From an uncultured Prevotellaceae bacterium (GTDB taxonomy: Bacteria > Bacteroidota > Bacteroidia > Bacteroidales > Bacteroidaceae): a stretch of 34,530 bases of DNA. The translations under genes were made by a program, and so were the position numbers. Where the stretch lies: NCBI GenBank assembly GCA_946185285.1, contig CAMHIS010000023.1:1-34530 (forward strand), in the 5' to 3' direction. Shown piece after piece: positions 1 to 7,989 of the stretch (position 1 is the first letter of the stretch; each line of letters starts with the position of its first letter). The notes beneath the pieces are model-generated. The model was not told the DNA's origin. It did no database searches and worked only from the letters and a program-made list of their open reading frames with translations.

Positions 1-82
1 TGTACTACTTGTCTGTTTATGGAAATCTTTCAAAGAACTCTTTCTTCAGTGCTCACCGCCCGGTTTTGAGCGAAAGCGGATG
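1..82 (-). other. Probable rRNA-operon leader (transcribed leftwards out of the window)
   Basis: Read on the minus strand, this stretch follows directly after a strong promoter and has no coding frame of note. At 28-39 it contains AGTTCTTTGAAA (minus strand), which resembles the boxA antitermination motif found before 16S rRNA genes. That motif plus the very consensus-like promoter make an rRNA operon leader the best guess. The 16S gene itself would begin to the left of base 1 and is not seen. It could equally be the leader of another highly expressed transcript. Confidence 0.35.
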
Positions 83-114
83 CAAAGGTACGACTTTTTA
101 CAATACCAGCCAAA
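83..114 (-). promoter_or_regulatory. Bacteroidetes-type promoter reading leftwards
   Basis: On the minus strand a -33 box TTTG (plus-strand caaa, 111-114) is followed after exactly 20 bases by the -7 box TACCTTTG (plus-strand caaaggta, 83-90). This fits the known Bacteroidetes sigma factor consensus TTTG-N19-21-TAnnTTTG and is the best promoter match I found in the window. It points away from ompA and drives whatever lies left of base 1. Confidence 0.6.
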
Positions 115-140
115 TTTTCCGGCAATTATTTTAGTTTTTT

Positions 141-179
141 TAAGAAAAAAGAGAATCCTCTTGACAAGAATCAAGAGGA
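141..179 (-). terminator. Intrinsic terminator of the OmpA-family gene
   Basis: A perfect 9-bp stem (156-164 and 171-179, tcctcttga/tcaagagga) encloses a 6-base loop. On the minus strand it is followed by a T-rich run (the plus-strand A-rich tract 141-155). It lies about 40 bases past the stop codon of the OmpA-family gene, in the right orientation to end that transcript. Confidence 0.75.
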
Positions 180-218
180 CTTCTAATACCATATTATTAT
201 AAAGACGTTTTCGCTTAC

Positions 219-1070
219 TTACTCTTGAGGAGCCTGGCCTATGAGTTCCATGAACTCGTCAAGTTTCGGAGTGATGATAATCTGGGTACGGCGATTGCGT
301 TGTTTGCCCACTTCTGTGCTGTTTTCTGCAATCGGATTATACTCACCGCGTCCGCCAGCGGTCAGGCGCTTCGGGTCGACGCCATACTGGTTCTGGAGAG
401 CTTGCACGACAGAAGATGCACGGAGGCAGGAGAGGTCCCAGTTGTTACGGATGTTCTCGCGGGAAATAGGCACATTGTCGGTATTACCTTCGATAAGCAC
501 ATCGTAATCCTTATAATCCTTGATAATCTTGGCAATTTTGGAGAGCGTCTCAGAGGCGCGCTCATTGATTTCGTACGAACCGCTCTTATAGAGCATGTTG
601 TCGGCCAGCGAGATATAGACAACGCCCTTGAGTACCTGTACGTCAACCTCCTTAAGTTCTTCTTTGGATAGTGAACGGGTTAGGTTATTCTGAAGAACGA
701 GGTTCAGAGAATCGCTCTTAGACTTCACCTCGACAAGGTGCCGTATATACTGATTTGACTCGTTAATCTGGTCTACGAGTTTCTCAATGGAGACATTGTT
801 CTGGGAAGCGTTGGTGAGACTCTTGTCAAGAGTTTTCTGGAGTGCGTCGTAAGCCTTCTTGGACTCAGCGAGAGCGCGCTTCTGGGAAGCGAGCTGCTCT
901 TCGAGACTGGTTACTCGCGCGTTTTTCGCAGCCAGCTCCTCCTTGGCAGTCTGAAGGCTGGCGGTTAACGACTTATTCTCGGTCTGGCAGTTCGCCAGAT
1001 CCTTCTTACTTGCGCAGCTGGCGAAAAGCAATGCTGCGACAGCTGTCATCAAAAAAACATTCTTTTTCAT
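219..1070 (-). CDS. OmpA-family outer-membrane lipoprotein (peptidoglycan-associated)
   Basis: This 283-residue protein starts with a lipoprotein signal peptide whose lipobox LFAS-C places the lipidated cysteine at residue 19. Residues about 25-100 are rich in Lys, Glu, Ala and Leu heptads and should form a coiled coil. The last ~120 residues are an OmpA C-terminal domain, which binds peptidoglycan non-covalently: IEGNTDNVP, the NWDLSCLRASSVV segment, GRGEYNP and the conserved NRRTQI are all visible. By family knowledge it tethers the outer membrane to the cell wall. The single gene is bounded by its own terminator and by a divergent promoter region shared with the M1-like gene. The ATG at 1070 is chosen because the signal peptide begins there. 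Its specific subgroup is not identifiable, so no symbol is given. Confidence 0.9.
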   Translation of the reverse strand: MKKNVFLMTAVAALLFASCASKKDLANCQTENKSLTASLQTAKEELAAKNARVTSLEEQLASQKRALAESKKAYDALQKTLDKSLTNASQNNVSIEKLVDQINESNQYIRHLVEVKSKSDSLNLVLQNNLTRSLSKEELKEVDVQVLKGVVYISLADNMLYKSGSYEINERASETLSKIAKIIKDYKDYDVLIEGNTDNVPISRENIRNNWDLSCLRASSVVQALQNQYGVDPKRLTAGGRGEYNPIAENSTEVGKQRNRRTQIIITPKLDEFMELIGQAPQE

Positions 1071-1127
1071 TTTTCCAATCCGTTATTAAATGATACTTGA
1101 CGAGCCACAAGCCCGTGTTTACGGCTG

Positions 1128-1135
1128 CAAATTTA
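1128..1135 (-). promoter_or_regulatory. Probable -7 box for the OmpA-family gene
   Basis: The minus strand reads TAAATTTG, matching TAnnTTTG, about 57 bases upstream of the OmpA-family start codon. No TTTG lies at the ideal 19-21-base distance, so only half of the consensus supports it. Confidence 0.45.
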
Positions 1136-1231
1136 GCGAAAGGACCGTCAAAAGCGAAGAAATGTTTGTTTCTTTATGTTTATTTAACCTCCACTAACGA
1201 TGGAGACGCACGAATTATCATGGTTTTTTCG

Positions 1232-1239
1232 TAACTTTG
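1232..1239 (+). promoter_or_regulatory. Probable -7 box for the M1-like/purL operon
   Basis: TAACTTTG matches TAnnTTTG and ends 19 bases before the ATG at 1259. This predicts a very short 5' leader. A matching -33 box is not evident. With the minus-strand box at 1128-1135 it makes the 188-bp gap 1071-1258 a divergent promoter region; nothing else was recognised in that gap. Confidence 0.5.
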
Positions 1240-1258
1240 CAGGCAAATTTGTCTACCG

Positions 1259-3397
1259 ATGAAGAAGACGTGTCTACTTATTCTATTATTGTGTCTGTCA
1301 ATGGTCATGGTTCAGGCACAGAAGCGCAAACGGGCTGTGCAGACGAACTGGGTTGCTGTGCGTTCGCAGATTGTTTCTAACGTCAGTTACGACCTGACAT
1401 TCTACATACCCTCCAGTCCTGACGAGAAACTGACAGGAATGGCTGTCATCTCGTTCAATATGCCCATAAAGGCCGATGTAGCCCTGGATTTCCAGGGACA
1501 GTTCACAGGGTCGTTTATTGTAAACGACAAAAAGCGCAAGCTGCGCCAGGAAGATGGCCATCTGATTATCCCGCAGAAGTACACGGCAGTGGGAGTGAAC
1601 CGCATTGCCGTGAGTTTCGAGAGCAGCAATGCTGCCCTGCACCGCAGCAACGACTACCTGTACACCCGGTTTTCGGACGGTAAAGCCAGCACTTGCTTTC
1701 CCTGCTTTGACCAGTCCGACCTGAACGCCACAATCATCACCCACCTGAACCTGCCTGAGGGTTGGAAAGCCATGAGCAGCGTCAGCAACAAGCCCATGAG
1801 CCTACAGCTGTACTCGTTTATAGCGGGGCGGTTTGAGGAGCAGTCGTTCCAACACTCCGGGCACGTCATGCATGCTCTTTTCCGTCAGCAGGACATTGCC
1901 GATGCGAAGCAGCTGCCGAAGATTCTGGAAGAGTCGGCCCGTTCGTTGCGATGGATGGAAGGCTACACGGGCGTACCATACCCCTTCGATGAGTGCGGCG
2001 TGCTATTGCTGACAGACCCTGAGGCAGAAGCAATTGGCAATCCGGGCATCATCCGTCTGACCGACCGCCACGTTTTCACTGAGGGGAATCCCTCGCGTGA
2101 GGAGAAAGCGAAACGCAGCGAGCTGATAGCCCGCGAGACGGCCCGCCTTTGGTTCGGCAACATGGTATCGCCCCGCGAAAAGGGTGACGTATGGGGACTG
2201 GATTTGTTAGCTGGGTTTATGGCCCACAAGATGGTTCGCCAGCACCAACGTGAGAAAGAGGAATACGAGCTGGAGTTCCTGACCACATGTCAGGAGCGCG
2301 CTATGTCGGCCAACGGCAGCTTTGCCGACAAAGGTGCCGTGATGATGCGCTTTTTAGAAGACGTTGCCGGCGAGGAGCTACAGACGGCCCTTCAGAAATT
2401 CCTCTTGAAGTATTATTACAAGCCAGCATCGTGGAACGACTTTATCAGTATCGTGAATGATCTTGTTCCCGGCAAAAGCGTGCAGCAGTTCAACGACACC
2501 TGGGTGAAGCAAGCCGGGCTGCCGACCATTTTCACCACTTATCAAGACGGCTACCTCATCGTGAGCCAGACGCCACCAACAGGCACGCCCGCTTTCTGGC
2601 GTCAACAGTTTGAAGTAAGACTCATCTACGACTTTGAGAAAAGCCGCACCATTAGGGTTGACATGACCCAACCCATTGTCCGCATCAAGCTGAACAGTCA
2701 GCCCAACAGCATCATTCCCAACTACAATGGCCGGGGCTACGGGCACTTCACCTTGGACAATGCCTATACGAAGAGCCTCCCACTGCGCATCATGGTGACG
2801 CGCGACGACCTGAACCGTTATGCCCTACTGCTGACAGCATTCGACAATTACTTAACCGGCCGCATTCCGCCCATTTACTTTGGTGAACTACAACGAAGCA
2901 TGATGAAGGAGAAAAATGCGCTCGTCATGCGCACTGCCGTAGACCACATGATGAAGATAGCCCAAGACCGCCAAGACCAGGAAGGACGCTGGACACTGGA
3001 ACAGTGCATCATGGACTTGTTAGGAGAAAACCGCCGAATTGAATGCCGGCAGGCAATCATCCGAAGAATGGCGACATCAGCCACAGCGCCACAAGTGATA
3101 GAACAATTGTACAATTTATGGCAGAGGCATGACGACCGTGCCCTTGAGACTCACGACTTCATGGAACTGGCCTACCGTCTGGCCATCATGCGGCCACTGG
3201 AGAGCCAAAGTATCCTAAGTCAAGAACGCCAACTACTGTCAAATAACGAACTGCGCGAAGAGTTCGACTTTGTCAGCCGTGCCTGCAGTGCCGATGCCCA
3301 GGAACGCCGAAAGCTTGCCAATACGCTGGCAAGCATTCAGACGGGCAGACAGAAGCCCTGGGCCGAGCATGCGCTTCAACTGCTGAAAAACAGATGA
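1259..3397 (+). CDS. Secreted M1-aminopeptidase-like protein, predicted catalytically dead
   Basis: A 712-residue protein with a signal peptide (cleavage likely after VQAQ, near residue 21), so it is periplasmic or exported. Its middle aligns by eye with M1 (gluzincin) aminopeptidases: FGNMVSP (299-305) matches the FGNLVT stretch that follows HEXXH. In M1 enzymes two His of HEXXH and a Glu 19 residues after the second His bind zinc. Here HEXXH is R292-E-T-A-R296 and the third ligand position is Asp315. The GAMEN exopeptidase motif reads EAIGN (257-261), losing its Glu. All these changes argue against peptidase activity while the fold remains. The N-terminal ~200 residues should be the M1 beta-domain and the C-terminal ~300 a helical domain. 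purL starts 22 bp downstream, so the two are probably cotranscribed. A binding or scaffold role is possible but unproven. Confidence 0.8.
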   Translation: MKKTCLLILLLCLSMVMVQAQKRKRAVQTNWVAVRSQIVSNVSYDLTFYIPSSPDEKLTGMAVISFNMPIKADVALDFQGQFTGSFIVNDKKRKLRQEDGHLIIPQKYTAVGVNRIAVSFESSNAALHRSNDYLYTRFSDGKASTCFPCFDQSDLNATIITHLNLPEGWKAMSSVSNKPMSLQLYSFIAGRFEEQSFQHSGHVMHALFRQQDIADAKQLPKILEESARSLRWMEGYTGVPYPFDECGVLLLTDPEAEAIGNPGIIRLTDRHVFTEGNPSREEKAKRSELIARETARLWFGNMVSPREKGDVWGLDLLAGFMAHKMVRQHQREKEEYELEFLTTCQERAMSANGSFADKGAVMMRFLEDVAGEELQTALQKFLLKYYYKPASWNDFISIVNDLVPGKSVQQFNDTWVKQAGLPTIFTTYQDGYLIVSQTPPTGTPAFWRQQFEVRLIYDFEKSRTIRVDMTQPIVRIKLNSQPNSIIPNYNGRGYGHFTLDNAYTKSLPLRIMVTRDDLNRYALLLTAFDNYLTGRIPPIYFGELQRSMMKEKNALVMRTAVDHMMKIAQDRQDQEGRWTLEQCIMDLLGENRRIECRQAIIRRMATSATAPQVIEQLYNLWQRHDDRALETHDFMELAYRLAIMRPLESQSILSQERQLLSNNELREEFDFVSRACSADAQERRKLANTLASIQTGRQKPWAEHALQLLKNR

Positions 3398-3419
3398 AAA
3401 GAATTGATAATATACCAAT

Positions 3420-6400
3420 ATGATTTTATTTTTTAAAACCCCACAGAACAGCGTGATTGCTACAGAGACCCGTCAGCAGCTCACGCATGATGAGATTAAA
3501 GAACTCTGCTGGCTCTACGGCGAGGCCGAGCTGCAGAACGTAGAAAAGATGGACGGCTACTTTGTAGGTCCCCGCCGTGAGATGGTAACGCCCTGGTCGA
3601 CCAATGCAGTGGAAATCACCCAGAATATGGGCATCAACGGCATCAAGCGCATTGAAGAATACTGGGCTGTGAGCAGCAAGGACGCCGACCACGACCCAAT
3701 GCTGCAACGCATGTACAACGGTCTGGACCAGAGCATCTTTACTATAAACATCAAGCCCGAACCCATCAAGCACGTCGAAAACCTGGAGGAATACAACGAG
3801 CAGGAAGGCTTGGCACTCTCGCCTGAAGAGATAGAATACTTGCACGGACTGGAGAAGCAGAACGGTCGTCCGTTGACGGACAGCGAAATCTTCGGCTTCG
3901 CTCAGATTAACTCCGAGCACTGCCGCCACAAGATTTTCGGCGGTACCTTCATCATCGACGGCAAGGAAATGGAGTCGTCGCTATTTGCGATGATCAAGAA
4001 GACGACGCAGGAGAACCCGAACAAGATTCTATCGGCCTACAAGGACAACGTGGCCTTTGCCCAAGGACCTGTTGTGGAGCAATTTGCGCCGAAGGACCAG
4101 TCGACCAGCGATTATTTCCAGGTGAAAGACATTGAGAGCGTCATTTCGCTGAAAGCTGAGACGCACAACTTCCCCACAACGGTAGAGCCTTTCAACGGTG
4201 CTGCTACTGGAACGGGAGGAGAAATCCGTGACCGTATGGGTGGTGGCGTCGGTTCGTGGCCGATAGCCGGAACGGCTGTCTATATGACGGCCTATCCTCG
4301 TATTGACGGCGGTCGTGACTGGGAGAGCATCCTGCCAGTGCGCGAATGGCTGTACCAGACGCCAGAGCAGATACTGATTAAGGCTTCGAACGGTGCGTCG
4401 GACTTCGGCAATAAGTTCGGGCAGCCGCTGATCTGCGGGTCAGTGCTGACGTTCGAGCATCAGGAAAAGGACAGCGGCACCGCCGCTGCACAGCCGACGA
4501 AGTATGCTTACGACAAGGTGATTATGCTGGCTGGCGGCGTGGGCTACGGCACGAAGCGCGACTGTCTGAAGAAAGAGCCGCAGAAGGGGAACAAGGTGGT
4601 GGTTGTCGGCGGTGACAACTACCGCATCGGCCTCGGCGGCGGTTCGGTGTCATCGGTAGACACGGGGCGCTATTCAAATGGTATTGAGCTGAACGCCGTG
4701 CAGCGTGCCAATCCTGAGATGCAGAAGCGTGCCTACAATCTGGTGCGCGCCCTCTGCGAGGAGGACGTGAACCCAGTGGTCTCCATTCACGACCACGGTT
4801 CGGCCGGTCATCTGAATTGCCTATCGGAACTTGTTGAGGAATGCGGCGGCGAGATTGACATGACGAAGCTGCCTATTGGTGACCAGACGCTCTCGTCGAA
4901 GGAAATCATTGCCAACGAGAGTCAGGAGCGCATGGGTCTGCTCATTGACGAGAAGCATATCGAACACGTCCGTAAGATTGCCGAGCGCGAGCGTGCTCCG
5001 CTGTATGTGGTCGGTGAGACTACTGGCGACGCCCACTTCTCGTTCAAGCAGGGCGACGGCGTGAAGCCCTTCGACCTCGACGTAGCCCAGATGTTCGGCC
5101 ACTCGCCGAAGACCGTCATGCGCGACAATACCGTTGAAAGGCATTATGAGAACGTCGCCTATACACAGGAGAAGATAGAAGAATACCTGGAGCGTGTGCT
5201 CCAGCTCGAGGCTGTGGCCTGCAAGGACTGGCTCACGAACAAGGTGGACCGCTCGGTGACGGGTAAAATTGCCCGCCAGCAGTGCCAGGGTGAGATACAG
5301 CTGCCGCTGAGCGACTGCGGCGTGGTGGCTCTGGACTACCGTGGTGTGAAGGGTATCGCTACAGCCTTAGGGCATGCCCCGCAGGCTGGTCTGGCCTCAC
5401 CCGAGGCCGGCAGTGTGCTGTCGGTGGCCGAGGCACTGACCAATATCGTCTGGGCACCGCTGAGCGAGGGTCTTGACAGCGTCAGTCTCAGTGCAAACTG
5501 GATGTGGCCCTGCCGCAGTCAGGAGGGCGAGGATGCCCGTCTGTATTCGGCAGTCAAAGCATTGTCGGACTTCTGTTGCGACCTTCATATCAACGTGCCG
5601 ACGGGTAAAGACTCGCTGTCGCTGAGCCAGCAATACCCCAACGGCGAGAAAATCATCTCGCCGGGAACTGTCATCGTCTCGGCAGGCGGTGAGGTCAGCG
5701 ATGTGCGGAAGGTCGTTTCTCCTGTCGTGAAAAACGACAGGCACTGTTCGCTCTACCATATCGACTTCTCGTTCGACAAGCAGCGGCTCGGCGGCTCAGC
5801 CTTTGCGCAGAGCCTTGGCAAGGTGGGCGACGATGTACCTACGGTGAAGAACCCTGAATACTTTGCCGATGCTTTCAATGCCGTACAGGAGATGATACAG
5901 CGCAACTGGATTTTGGCTGGTCACGACATTTCGGCTGGTGGTCTGATAACGACACTATTGGAGATGTGCTTTGCCAACACCAAGGGCGGTATGCATATTA
6001 ACTTGCATGACCTCTGTCAAGACGGTGACATCGTGAAGACACTGTTTGCCGAGAACCCAGGCGTGGTGATTGAGGTGAGCGATGAGCACAAGCAGGAGTT
6101 CAAGGACTTTATGGAGGAATGCGGCGTGGGCTTTGCCAAGATTGGCTATCCCGTGGAGGACAGCCGCACCCTTGAGGTGGTCTATGGCAGCGGCGACGCC
6201 GCTGCACAGCGGACTCTTAGTTTCGACATCGACCACCTGCGCGACGTGTGGTACAAGACGAGCTACCTGCTCGACCGCAAGCAGTCGTTCGGTGGCAAGG
6301 CCCGCGAGCGCTTTGAGAACTACAAGCAGCAGCCCCTGGAGATGAAGTTCCCGAAGGGCTTCACCGGCAAGCTGTCGCAGTATGGCATCAGCGCCGACCG

Positions 6401-7187
6401 CCGCGAGCCGACGGGCATCAAGGCCGCCATCATCCGCGAGAAAGGAACCAATGGTGAGCGCGAGATGGCCTACTCGATGTATCTGGCCGGCTTCGACGTC
6501 AAAGATGTGATGATGACCGACCTGATTTCTGGTCGCGAGACCTTAGAGGACATCAACCTCATCGTCTTCTGCGGTGGTTTCTCCAACAGCGACGTGCTGG
6601 GCTCGGCCAAGGGCTGGGCAGGTGCATTCCTCTTCAACCCGAAAGCCAAGGAGGCCCTCGACAAGTTCTACGCCCGCAAGGACACGCTCTCGCTCGGCAT
6701 CTGCAATGGTTGCCAGCTGATGGTGGAACTTGGGCTGACTGGGGCCAAGGGTGCCAAGATGCTGCATAACGACTCGCATAAGTTCGAGAGCGAGTTCATC
6801 ACGCTGCAGATTCCCCAGAACGACAGCGTCATGTTCGGCTCGCTCAGCGGTTCGAAGCTCGGTCTGTGGGTGGCCCACGGCGAGGGCAAATTCTCGCTGC
6901 CAGAAGCAGAGAGTGCATACAACGTCGTGGCGAAGTACAACTACCACGGCTACCCCGCCAACCCGAACGGCTCCGACTACGACGTGGCCGGCATCTGCTC
7001 TGAGGACGGCCGCCACCTGTGTATGATGCCGCACTTAGAGCGCGCCATCTTCCCATGGCAGAACGCATGGTATCCCGCCAACCGCCTTCAGGACGAGGTG
7101 ACGCCCTGGATTGAGGCGTTTGTAAATGCGAGGGAGTGGATAAAAGCCCACCCCCAACCCCTCCCCAAGGGAGGGGAGTCTGAATAG
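3420..7187 (+). CDS. purL: Phosphoribosylformylglycinamidine synthase, large single-chain form
   Basis: PurL converts FGAR, glutamine and ATP to FGAM in step four of purine synthesis, in the cytosol. At 1255 residues it is the long one-chain type. In order are the N-terminal domain, the linker with INSEHCRHKIFGG, two AIRS-like halves (ETHNFPTTVEPFNGAATG and SIHDHGSAGHLNCL in the first, GHDISAGGLITTLLEM in the second) and a C-terminal class I glutaminase with nucleophile Cys1095 in GICNGCQ plus His1205 and Glu1207 in MPHLERA. All key motifs are intact, so it should be active. Two oddities are repeat-encoded: SGTAAAQPT near residue 355 and SGDAAAQRT near residue 926. In addition, the last residues AHPQPLPKGGESE are written by a family B repeat that also supplies the stop. 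The gene lies between the M1-like gene and chr1 in an apparent operon. Confidence 0.97.
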   Translation: MILFFKTPQNSVIATETRQQLTHDEIKELCWLYGEAELQNVEKMDGYFVGPRREMVTPWSTNAVEITQNMGINGIKRIEEYWAVSSKDADHDPMLQRMYNGLDQSIFTINIKPEPIKHVENLEEYNEQEGLALSPEEIEYLHGLEKQNGRPLTDSEIFGFAQINSEHCRHKIFGGTFIIDGKEMESSLFAMIKKTTQENPNKILSAYKDNVAFAQGPVVEQFAPKDQSTSDYFQVKDIESVISLKAETHNFPTTVEPFNGAATGTGGEIRDRMGGGVGSWPIAGTAVYMTAYPRIDGGRDWESILPVREWLYQTPEQILIKASNGASDFGNKFGQPLICGSVLTFEHQEKDSGTAAAQPTKYAYDKVIMLAGGVGYGTKRDCLKKEPQKGNKVVVVGGDNYRIGLGGGSVSSVDTGRYSNGIELNAVQRANPEMQKRAYNLVRALCEEDVNPVVSIHDHGSAGHLNCLSELVEECGGEIDMTKLPIGDQTLSSKEIIANESQERMGLLIDEKHIEHVRKIAERERAPLYVVGETTGDAHFSFKQGDGVKPFDLDVAQMFGHSPKTVMRDNTVERHYENVAYTQEKIEEYLERVLQLEAVACKDWLTNKVDRSVTGKIARQQCQGEIQLPLSDCGVVALDYRGVKGIATALGHAPQAGLASPEAGSVLSVAEALTNIVWAPLSEGLDSVSLSANWMWPCRSQEGEDARLYSAVKALSDFCCDLHINVPTGKDSLSLSQQYPNGEKIISPGTVIVSAGGEVSDVRKVVSPVVKNDRHCSLYHIDFSFDKQRLGGSAFAQSLGKVGDDVPTVKNPEYFADAFNAVQEMIQRNWILAGHDISAGGLITTLLEMCFANTKGGMHINLHDLCQDGDIVKTLFAENPGVVIEVSDEHKQEFKDFMEECGVGFAKIGYPVEDSRTLEVVYGSGDAAAQRTLSFDIDHLRDVWYKTSYLLDRKQSFGGKARERFENYKQQPLEMKFPKGFTGKLSQYGISADRREPTGIKAAIIREKGTNGEREMAYSMYLAGFDVKDVMMTDLISGRETLEDINLIVFCGGFSNSDVLGSAKGWAGAFLFNPKAKEALDKFYARKDTLSLGICNGCQLMVELGLTGAKGAKMLHNDSHKFESEFITLQIPQNDSVMFGSLSGSKLGLWVAHGEGKFSLPEAESAYNVVAKYNYHGYPANPNGSDYDVAGICSEDGRHLCMMPHLERAIFPWQNAWYPANRLQDEVTPWIEAFVNAREWIKAHPQPLPKGGESE
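4474..4498 (+). repeat. Family A repeat arm inside purL (copy 1)
   Basis: These 25 bases match 24 of 25 bases of the arm of the family A element in the RAYT gene (32777-32801). The core gcggcaccgccgc is nearly self-complementary. In purL it is read in frame as GTAAAQPT, just before the conserved AYDKVIMLAGG segment. Confidence 0.6.
6190..6210 (+). repeat. Degenerate family A repeat arm inside purL (copy 2)
   Basis: These 21 bases differ at 2 positions from the copy at 4474 and translate as SGDAAAQR, between the second AIRS-like half and the DHLRDVWY segment. It is short and diverged, so common origin with copy 1 is likely but not certain. Confidence 0.4.
7145..7180 (+). repeat. Family B palindromic repeat at the purL 3' end
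   Basis: A 36-bp GC-rich unit with the palindromic core ctccccaagggaggggag. It encodes the last residues of PurL (AHPQPLPKGGES) and is followed by a stop. An inverted partner lies at 7233-7267, making a BIME-like pair across the purL/chr1 junction. The same unit, in the same orientation, recurs at 7829-7864. Confidence 0.85.
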
Positions 7188-7199
7188 GCAGGCACGACC

Positions 7200-7871
7200 A
7201 TGACTGACGATAACAACAACAACAGCACCCAAGCCCCCCTCCCTTGGGGAGGGGATGGGGGTGGGCTTTCCCCCCGGGGAGAGGTTGGGTCTGGGCAGTC
7301 CCCTCGTGAGGGGCTGGGAGTGAGTCTCTTTACAACCTTCTTTAAGATAGGCCTGTTCACGCTCGGCGGCGGTTATGCCATGATTCCACTGATCGAGGAG
7401 GAGGTGGTGAACCGCCACCGCTGGGTAGCCAAAGACGAGCTGCTCGACCTGATAGCCATCGCGCAGAGCTGTCCCGGTGTCTTCGCCATCAACATCGCCA
7501 TCTTCGTGGGCTATAAGCTACGGAAGCTGCGCGGTGCCCTGGCTACAGCCTTCGGCACCGCCCTACCCTCGTTTCTCATCATCCTGGCCATCGCCGTGTT
7601 CTTCAGCGCGTTCAAGGACAACGCCGTCGTGGCGGCCATGTTCCGCGGCATACGTCCGGCGGTGGTGGCGCTGATAGCCGTGCCGACGTTCCGCATGGCG
7701 CAGTCGGCCAAGATCGGCTGGACCAACTGCTGGATTCCCGTCGTCTCGGCCCTGACCATCTGGCTCCTCGGCGTCTCACCTATTTATATTATATTATTGG
7801 CCGGAATTGGAGGATACGTGTGGGGGAGAGCCCACCCCCAACCCCTCCCCAAGGGAGGGGAGTCTAAATAG
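7200..7871 (+). CDS. Chromate transporter family (CHR) half-size membrane protein 1
   Basis: A 223-residue protein whose residues about 43-208 form one CHR domain: FFKIGLFTLGGGYAMIPLIE, then AQSCPGVFAINIA, then hydrophobic helices to the end. CHR proteins are inner-membrane anion transporters. Short forms act as pairs of separate genes, and a second half follows at 7990. Chromate itself is a family name, not a shown substrate. The first ~40 residues are translated repeat DNA (Gly/Pro-rich) and the last ~13 (AHPQPLPKGGESK) come from another repeat copy, identical for 12 residues to the PurL tail. The ATG at 7200 gives the longest frame; a GTG at 7320 (residue 41) sits just before the conserved domain and could be the true start. 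The purL stop lies 12 bp upstream of the ATG. Confidence 0.85.
   Translation: MTDDNNNNSTQAPLPWGGDGGGLSPRGEVGSGQSPREGLGVSLFTTFFKIGLFTLGGGYAMIPLIEEEVVNRHRWVAKDELLDLIAIAQSCPGVFAINIAIFVGYKLRKLRGALATAFGTALPSFLIILAIAVFFSAFKDNAVVAAMFRGIRPAVVALIAVPTFRMAQSAKIGWTNCWIPVVSALTIWLLGVSPIYIILLAGIGGYVWGRAHPQPLPKGGESK
7233..7267 (-). repeat. Family B repeat, inverted copy at the chr1 5' end
   Basis: This is the reverse complement of the unit at 7145-7180 with a few changes. It is read in frame as APLPWGGDGGG near the chr1 N-terminus. Shorter palindromes (ccccccgggg near 7270 and cccctcgtgagggg near 7302-7315) follow it and look like decayed or related pieces. Confidence 0.75.
7829..7864 (+). repeat. Family B palindromic repeat at the chr1 3' end
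   Basis: Identical over 36 bases to the unit at 7145-7180. It encodes the chr1 C-terminal tail, and the bases that follow (tctaaatag against tctgaatag after the first copy) supply the stop in a comparable way. Its inverted partner is at 7954-7987. Confidence 0.85.
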
Positions 7872-7953
7872 TTTGCATCATCATCAACAAAAAGACAAAA
7901 CGCACCACGATTACAATGTATAATAAAGGAAATATATTAGTTTTTACGAGCAA

Positions 7954-7987
7954 GCTCCCCTCCCTTGGGGAGGGGTTGGGGGTGGGC
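7954..7987 (-). repeat. Family B repeat, inverted copy just before chr2
   Basis: Reverse complement of the 7829-7864 unit, ending 2 bases before the chr2 ATG at 7990. It occupies the place where a ribosome binding site would be and offers G-rich sequence there. The ~90 bp between the two copies is AT-rich (7872-7953) and holds no gene. Confidence 0.85.
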
Positions 7988-7989
7988 CT

